64,000 nucleotides of DNA, taken from contig CM065809.1 in NCBI GenBank assembly GCA_033398695.1, positions 172,970,501-173,034,500 of the forward strand, written 5' to 3'. A program made the position numbers and the translations under genes. This document shows positions 59,290 to 64,000 of the stretch, one piece after another. Below the pieces are notes generated by a model, which was not told the DNA's origin, searched no databases, and saw only the letters and a list, made by a program, of their open reading frames with translations. Origin of the DNA: Orobanche coerulescens (lineage: Eukaryota > Streptophyta > Magnoliopsida > Lamiales > Orobanchaceae). How positions within the stretch are numbered: the stretch's first letter is position 1; each line of letters starts with the position of its first letter.

Positions 59290-59475
59290 CTGGACTATGA
59301 GCCGCGGCACAAGGAAGTCGTGCGCGGCACGAAGACACCCACCAAGGCGAGTAACTGTACTGTGCACGGCCGCCGGCCCAGTGAGCCGCGCGGTAAGAAT
59401 TAATTAACGCCTGTGCATTCACCAAGACCGTGTGCCGCGGCACAGGTTTAGTGAGCCGCGGCACACTTGGCGGTT
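59290..59475. repeat. GAGCCGCGGCAC / GTGCCGCGGCAC palindromes upstream of the Athila-2 TATA box
   Basis: Five units by eye, including the exact palindrome GTGCCGCGGCAC and variants GAGCCGCGGCAC and GTGCGCGGCAC. The same unit occurs about twelve times in the 3' internal region. Confidence 0.9.
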
Positions 59476-59559
59476 TCTGTATGCCCGCGCGGATATTGAG
59501 CTGTTTCGAAGCCAGTTTTCGACCGACTAATACGGACGCGATTTGTGGATGTGCTGAGC

Positions 59560-59568
59560 TATAAATAG
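59560..59568 (+). promoter_or_regulatory. TATA box of Athila-2 LTR
   Basis: TATAAATAG in a GC-poor context, about 85 bp downstream of the last palindrome of the cluster. Confidence 0.7.
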
Positions 59569-60458
59569 GGTTTAAGACCCTAATTAAATCATCTTGGAAT
59601 CTTTGGATCTTTAATCTTTGAGAGCTTAAGCTTGGAGACGGCAGAAGAAGAGGGAAGCAGAAGACTTCAAGGGCAGAGGGCGGAAGCTGAAGAACGGAGG
59701 AATCCGAGCTTCATCTGCATTTGAATTTTATGCTTTCGTTTATTTATTCTGTATTTTCAGTTTTTATTATGTCAGGCTAAAGCCCTAATCTAGGGTTTTG
59801 ATGAAACCTTTGTTTTGACGAATTGATTGAGATTATCCAATTTATTACCTTTTTATTGAGTTTTCCCAAGTATGTTTAATGCTTGCAATTATCTGGCCAA
59901 TAGTTGTATTGATTTAATCATTCACTTCGAATCGGGAGAGGAGATTTGGTGAGGAACTATTGGTGAGGACCGTTTTATTCTGTGAGATAGGAATATACTC
60001 ATAGGAACTACGTGGCCTTTAGGAGATTTCATGCTTTTTGCCTATCGACGAATTAACTCACCTAGGGATAGAGTGCGTTATTCGCCTTTAGATAAATCTA
60101 TTGACCTCGGGAGAGGCGGTAGAATATATTAGCAATCTCCGCCTTCAATAAATTGGGAAAATTATTTAGTACGGATAATCGAGAGTAAATTCGGATAAAC
60201 TAAGGTGGATTCAGAACCCTAGACTTATTCATCATTTGATTTCTTTTATCCAAGATATTGTTTTCTACTGCTTAGTCTTTTAGTAATTCTTTTAGTTATT
60301 AATCGCAAAACCCAAATTCGATTGTTCAGATAAAATTGGAATACACAAAAATCGGTAGTTAGAAATTAAATCCTCGTGGGAACGATACTCTACTTATCAC
60401 TTTATTACTTGTAAACGATGACGTGCACTTGCGTGTAGGAAATATCGCAACAAGTTTT

Positions 60459-60476
60459 TGGTGCCGTTGCCGGGGA
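60459..60476 (+). promoter_or_regulatory. Athila-2 primer-binding site
   Basis: TGGTGCCGTTGCCGGGGA, one base different from the Athila-1 site. Confidence 0.78.
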
Positions 60477-60595
60477 TTGAAATTTTCTAATATCGATTTA
60501 AGTATTTCCAGTCTTAATTTGAACGTTTTATTTTTATTTTTTGTGTATTTAATTTCGTTTACTTGTTTTTCCTTTCAGGATATTTCGTGTAGTGC

Positions 60596-62830
60596 ATGAG
60601 AAAACTCGGTAACGAAGGCCTACTACCTTTGGACACCGAGCTCGAGCGCACTCTAAGAAGGAACAAAAAGGAGAAAAGAGAGTTGCAGACGACGGTCAAC
60701 ATGGCCGAGAATATCGAAGTTCAAGGAGGAGATAACCAAGTGCGGCAAGTTCAACCGGAACTAGCTCTTCGAGATTATGCCATGCCGCAGGTCAACGCTA
60801 ATTTTTCGGGAATTCGGCGTCCCACTATCCAAGCTAATAATTTTGAGATCAAGCCTGCTATTATTCAGATGGTGCAGGCGAGCCAATTCTGTGGACTGCC
60901 GAATGACGACCCGAATACTCATATTGCTTCCTTCCTTGAGATATGCGACACGTTCAAGACTAATGGTGTCACCGACGATGCCATCCGATTGAGGCTTTTC
61001 CCTTTCTCTTTGAGGGATAAAGCAAAGTTTTGGTTAAATTCCTTACCGCCAGGGTCGATTACAACATGGGAGAGGTTAGCGCAAGCCTTCCTTGCCAAAT
61101 TCTTCCCACCAGCTAAGACGGCAAGGTTGAGGAACGAAATAACCACCTTTGGTCAGTACGATACGGAATCGCTCCACGAGGCGTGGGAGCGATATAAAGA
61201 TTTGCTACGAAGATGCCCTCATCACGGCATTCCTGATTGGCTTCAGCTTCATACGTTCTATAATGGTTTGAGTGCTTCTACACGCACTCTCGTGGATGCG
61301 GCCTCTGGTGGGACCTTCATGGGAAAATCTATGGTCGAGGCACACGTGCTTTTGGAAGATATGGCCGAAAACGCATACCAATGGCCATCGGAAAGATTGA
61401 CACCGAAGAGAGTCATGGAAGTTTCAAGCAATAACCCGATTTCCACTCTGTCAGCTCAAGTCGCCACTTTGACCCAACAGCTCCAGGCATTCTCGCACGC
61501 ACCTTCCCCCGTTACCATTGAGACATGCAATTGGTGTAACGGATCACACCCGAGCGCGGAGTGTCAATTTGGAAACCCGTTCGAGCAACATCAGATGGAG
61601 CAGGCTCAATTCGTAGGAAATGGGAATCGGCCGAATAACCCGTACTCCAACACTTATAATCCGGGGTGGCGCAATCATCCCAACTTTTCATGGAGAAACG
61701 GACAGAACTCACACCAGCCCCCGTTCGCCCAGAATCAACAGCAGCCCCCTCCCGCTCCCAAAGTGTCTCTCGAGGAAGCACTTGCAAAATTAGCGGCAAA
61801 TACGAGTCAATTTATGACCCGTACGGAAGCTACATTACAAAATCATTCTGCTTCCATTCGGAATTTGGAGGTCCAGCTGGGCCAAATTGCTAATGTATTG
61901 ACAGCTCGTCCGGAGGGAGCATTGCCGAGTACAACAGAGACAAATCCTAGAGAGAGTCTAAACGCAATCAGCTTGAGAAGCGGGAAAGAGGTGCTGGATC
62001 AGCCCGGGCGAGGTAAAGAGAAGAAGGAAATTGAGGAAGAGAAGGATTTAAAGCCAGAGGAGTCGAAGGATTTGAAGCCGGATAACTCGAAGACATGTGT
62101 GTCCCCCGTACCGTTTCCGCAGAGATTACAGCAAAGAAGGGCGGACAAACAATTTTCTAAGTTCCTTGATGTGTTTAAAAAGCTTCACATAAACATTCCG
62201 TTCGCCGACGCATTGGAACAGATGCCGATGTACGTCAAGTTCATGAAAAAGATATTATCGAAGAAGAGAAAGCTTGAGGAGTTTGAAACGGTCACCTTGA
62301 CAGAGGAGTGCAGTGCAATTCTTCAAAAGAAGCTTCCACTTAAATTGAAAGATCCGGGAAGCTTCAACATACCGTGCACCACGGGGAATCTTTCGTTTAA
62401 TAAGGCACTATGCGATCTTGGTGCGAGTATCAACCTCATGCCTCTGTCGATTTTCAAAAAGCTGGATATTGGGGAATCCAAGCCAACAACAGTCTCCTTA
62501 CAATTGGCGGATCGATCGATAAAGTATCCGAGGGGAGTGATCGAGGATGTATTAGTTAAGGTTGACAAGTTCATCTTTCCGGCCGATTTCATCGTACTCG
62601 ACATGGAGGAAGATGAAAATATTCCAATCATCTTGGGACGACCATTTTTAGCGACTGGCCGAACCCTTATAGACGTGGAAAAGGGGGAGTTAACTCTGAG
62701 GGTCCAAGACGAGCAAGTTACTTTTCAAGTATTCAAATCGTTTCCATGTCCCGGAAGTATTGATAGAAGGTCACAAATTGAAAGTGTGGATGTTGTTGAA
62801 AGAGGAAAGCACCGAAAAAATCATCGTTGA
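60596..62830 (+). CDS. Athila-2 gag-protease polyprotein
   Basis: A 744-residue intact frame. The gag core (about 95-260) includes FCGLPNDDPNTHIASFLEIC, FPFSLRDKAKFWLNSLPPGS and AFLAKFFPPAKTARLRNEIT. A zinc knuckle of the Athila form CNWCNGSHPSAEC is near residue 314. A Gln/Pro-rich linker and an acidic-basic repeat (EEKDLKPEESKDLKP) follow. The INIPFADALEQMPMYVKFMK block is near 530, and the aspartic protease has active site CDLGASINLMP near 606 and ILGRPFLATG near 679. It stops at 62830 where reverse transcriptase would normally begin. Frame integrity suggests it still makes protein. The ATG is 119 bp after the primer site. Confidence 0.94.
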   Translation: MRKLGNEGLLPLDTELERTLRRNKKEKRELQTTVNMAENIEVQGGDNQVRQVQPELALRDYAMPQVNANFSGIRRPTIQANNFEIKPAIIQMVQASQFCGLPNDDPNTHIASFLEICDTFKTNGVTDDAIRLRLFPFSLRDKAKFWLNSLPPGSITTWERLAQAFLAKFFPPAKTARLRNEITTFGQYDTESLHEAWERYKDLLRRCPHHGIPDWLQLHTFYNGLSASTRTLVDAASGGTFMGKSMVEAHVLLEDMAENAYQWPSERLTPKRVMEVSSNNPISTLSAQVATLTQQLQAFSHAPSPVTIETCNWCNGSHPSAECQFGNPFEQHQMEQAQFVGNGNRPNNPYSNTYNPGWRNHPNFSWRNGQNSHQPPFAQNQQQPPPAPKVSLEEALAKLAANTSQFMTRTEATLQNHSASIRNLEVQLGQIANVLTARPEGALPSTTETNPRESLNAISLRSGKEVLDQPGRGKEKKEIEEEKDLKPEESKDLKPDNSKTCVSPVPFPQRLQQRRADKQFSKFLDVFKKLHINIPFADALEQMPMYVKFMKKILSKKRKLEEFETVTLTEECSAILQKKLPLKLKDPGSFNIPCTTGNLSFNKALCDLGASINLMPLSIFKKLDIGESKPTTVSLQLADRSIKYPRGVIEDVLVKVDKFIFPADFIVLDMEEDENIPIILGRPFLATGRTLIDVEKGELTLRVQDEQVTFQVFKSFPCPGSIDRRSQIESVDVVERGKHRKNHR

Positions 62831-62845
62831 GAAAATTCAGATTTT

Positions 62846-63154
62846 GTGTTAAATGGTCCAAGTCTTAAGAAGGATGTAGACCGAGTGGCGTTCCTCGAGC
62901 ATGAGGAAAAATCTGCTGCAGTCTTGAGTGCGTTTGTGAAGGAGGAGAGTGAGCCGGAAGCCAAGCGGACAATTAGTCATGGAAAAACCGGGTGTTTCGG
63001 GAAGTTATTCACGTCGAAACCTTTTCGCAAACAACATTTGATGACTGAACCGAAAGTCGAATCGCTAATGACCAATGGTCATAATCTTAACAAAAATATG
63101 AACGGTTCGATGAACGGGGCGGAAACCAAATGGAGTTTGCGAAAAGCGAACTAA
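62846..63154 (+). pseudogene. Short frame after the Athila-2 protease, function unknown
   Basis: A 102-residue frame (MLNGPSLKKDVDRVAF to SLRKAN) in charged sequence. It lies where pol and its C-terminal tail would be, comparable in place to the acidic end at 54925-55122 of Athila-1. It has no recognisable domain and may be the residue of the deleted pol. Confidence 0.45.
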
Positions 63155-63191
63155 CGTTGTCCAATAGGTCCGGCTGAAGACTATAAACTTA

Positions 63192-63217
63192 GCGCTACTC
63201 GGGAGGCAACCCGAGTA
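63192..63217 (+). ncRNA. Stem-loop with AGGCAA loop after the Athila-2 coding region
   Basis: GCGC leads into stem TACTCGGG (63196-63203), loop AGGCAA (63204-63209) and stem CCCGAGTA (63210-63217), a perfect 8-bp stem. It corresponds to 55161-55186 in Athila-1. Confidence 0.65.
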
Positions 63218-63359
63218 TTAGTTGTAGATTCTTTGTTGTTTTCTTGCATTTTTAGAGTCTCTCTTTGTCTTCTTTCTTCTTTGATCCATCCTTCCCTCTC
63301 GTCTTGATGTTTTAGTGTAAAAATTCTGTGCAGGAATCAGCAAAGGGGAGGAATTCAAT

Positions 63360-63700
63360 GATGGGCCGCGGCACAGTCCAGGTGAGCCGCGGCACACACC
63401 AGCTGATGAAAAATGGCCGATCAAACTGTACCCTGTGCCGCGGCATGATCTTACTGAGCCGCGGCACACCAGGTCGCTGAGCCGCGGCACACGTAAACTG
63501 AGCCGCGGCACACTAAATGGCCAAGAAACACCAGGAGCTCGTACTTTGTCTTTGCGGCACACTATACCTGAGCCGCGGCACACTAACATACTGAGCCGCG
63601 GCACACGAAAACTGAGCCGCGGCACCCGACGACATTACAAAACGTCTCAGTCCTACTGTACTTTGGGCCGCGGCTCACTTATATTGTGCCGCGGCCCCCG
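63360..63700 (+). repeat. CTGAGCCGCGGCACAC array in the Athila-2 3' internal region
   Basis: About twelve units with the core GCCGCGGCAC, mostly in one orientation, spaced 15-45 bp. Frames on both strands here (Pro/Arg-rich) are translations of the repeat. The unit is the same as in the LTR promoter. Confidence 0.92.
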
Positions 63701-64000
63701 TCGCAAAATAAGAATAGCCAGGTAGGGCTCATTCAATCGATCGGCCTGCATATGATACTTATTCCCTCCCTTCCTTCCTTCCTTCACACAATGAGGTCAG
63801 TTGATACCATTCTATTGTCTCCTTCTCAAATTCTCCAGGTAATTGTTGATTTCTAAATCATAAGTGATTCTTGATGTGAAAAGATTTGAAGTTTTATATT
63901 GCTAGTTGTTCTTCACTTTTGTTTCTAAAATGGAGTTGGAATATGGGAAATTTGATATTGTGATGGAATTGATGTTTATGAACGAATTGTGATGATGGTT
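63701..64000 (+). other. Athila-2 3' internal sequence, nothing recognised
   Basis: It contains a CCTTCCTTCCTT run near 63765 and AT-rich sequence. No polypurine tract or LTR start was seen before the window end. Confidence 0.5.

Larger units (their letters stand above)
59133..60452 (+). repeat. Athila-2 5' LTR
   Basis: Runs TGTTAGGCG to ATCGCAACA (1320 bp), followed six bases later by the primer site. The TATA box is TATAAATAG at 59560-59568. The palindrome cluster at 59290-59475 is upstream of it. Confidence 0.88.
59133..64000 (+). mobile_element. Athila-2: Athila-type gypsy element with gag-protease only, runs off the window
   Basis: A 5' LTR (59133-60452), primer site, gag-protease frame, AGGCAA stem-loop and a palindrome-rich 3' region are visible. 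The 3' LTR is not reached by 64000. No reverse transcriptase or integrase follows the protease in the visible part. It inserted into the copia pol, and the 5 bp before it are CTACA. Confidence 0.9.

Overview
The window is a transposon-dense stretch of a plant nuclear genome, most likely a eudicot. The evidence is the repertoire: a CACTA (En/Spm) element with TNP2-type and plant En/Spm (PF03004-type) genes, chromodomain Ty3/gypsy elements primed by initiator tRNA-Met, Athila-type gypsy elements, a Ty1/copia element, hAT, Stowaway and Emigrant-like MITEs, a PIF/Harbinger relic and a plant ABCC-transporter gene fragment. No intact host gene was found. Species cannot be named from the sequence.

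Positions 1-44043 are one very large CACTA element whose right terminus is at 44043 and whose left terminus lies outside the window. It has two divergent genes. A broken TNP2-like transposase gene runs leftwards (259-2716). A multi-exon En/Spm accessory gene runs rightwards, with exons from 9139 to a stop at 41828. Between them lie a 2.1 kb tandem array of short dyads (4280-6400) and about five 150-bp units with tRNA-like boxes (6470-7270). The right end is a 2.2 kb array of subterminal repeats. About 28.6 kb of LTR retrotransposon DNA is nested in the second gene. Gypsy-1 (10979-20155, TSD AGGGA) sits in an exon. A four-LTR tandem array of a non-coding gypsy relative, here called N3 (21664-31975), and Gypsy-2 (31981-41081) sit side by side in an intron. 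Those two share one target site: ATTTT occurs left of N3, between the two, and right of Gypsy-2.

Positions 44044-50146 are a patchwork of older sequence: a promoter-like, LTR-like stretch, an ABCC transporter second-nucleotide-binding-domain pseudogene with a retained intron (45270-46345), a 515-bp hAT MITE with a perfect 8-bp duplication (46503-47017), an older hAT-like element carrying a Stowaway MITE, an Emigrant-like MITE, a PIF/Harbinger transposase relic and a second CACTA-type terminus.

From 50147 to the window end there is a minus-strand copia element split twice by plus-strand Athila-type elements. Athila-1 (51407-58556, TSD TCGGG) is complete at both ends but encodes only gag. Athila-2 (from 59133) encodes gag-protease in one open frame and runs past the window end. 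Neither visible part encodes reverse transcriptase or integrase, so both are probably mobilised in trans.

The most interesting shared signal is in the LTR promoters. Five LTR families (Gypsy-1, Gypsy-2, N3, Athila-1, Athila-2) each carry their own short palindrome, usually as an array, upstream of the TATA box. The motif differs completely between families, even where Gypsy-1 and Gypsy-2 otherwise share LTR sequence. Two further candidate RNA elements appear: a stem-loop with constant loop AGGCAA and covarying stem after the Athila coding regions, and an inverted repeat AAGTTTCG/CGAAACTT next to the polypurine tract of all three chromovirus-type families. All repeat counts and identity statements are by eye.
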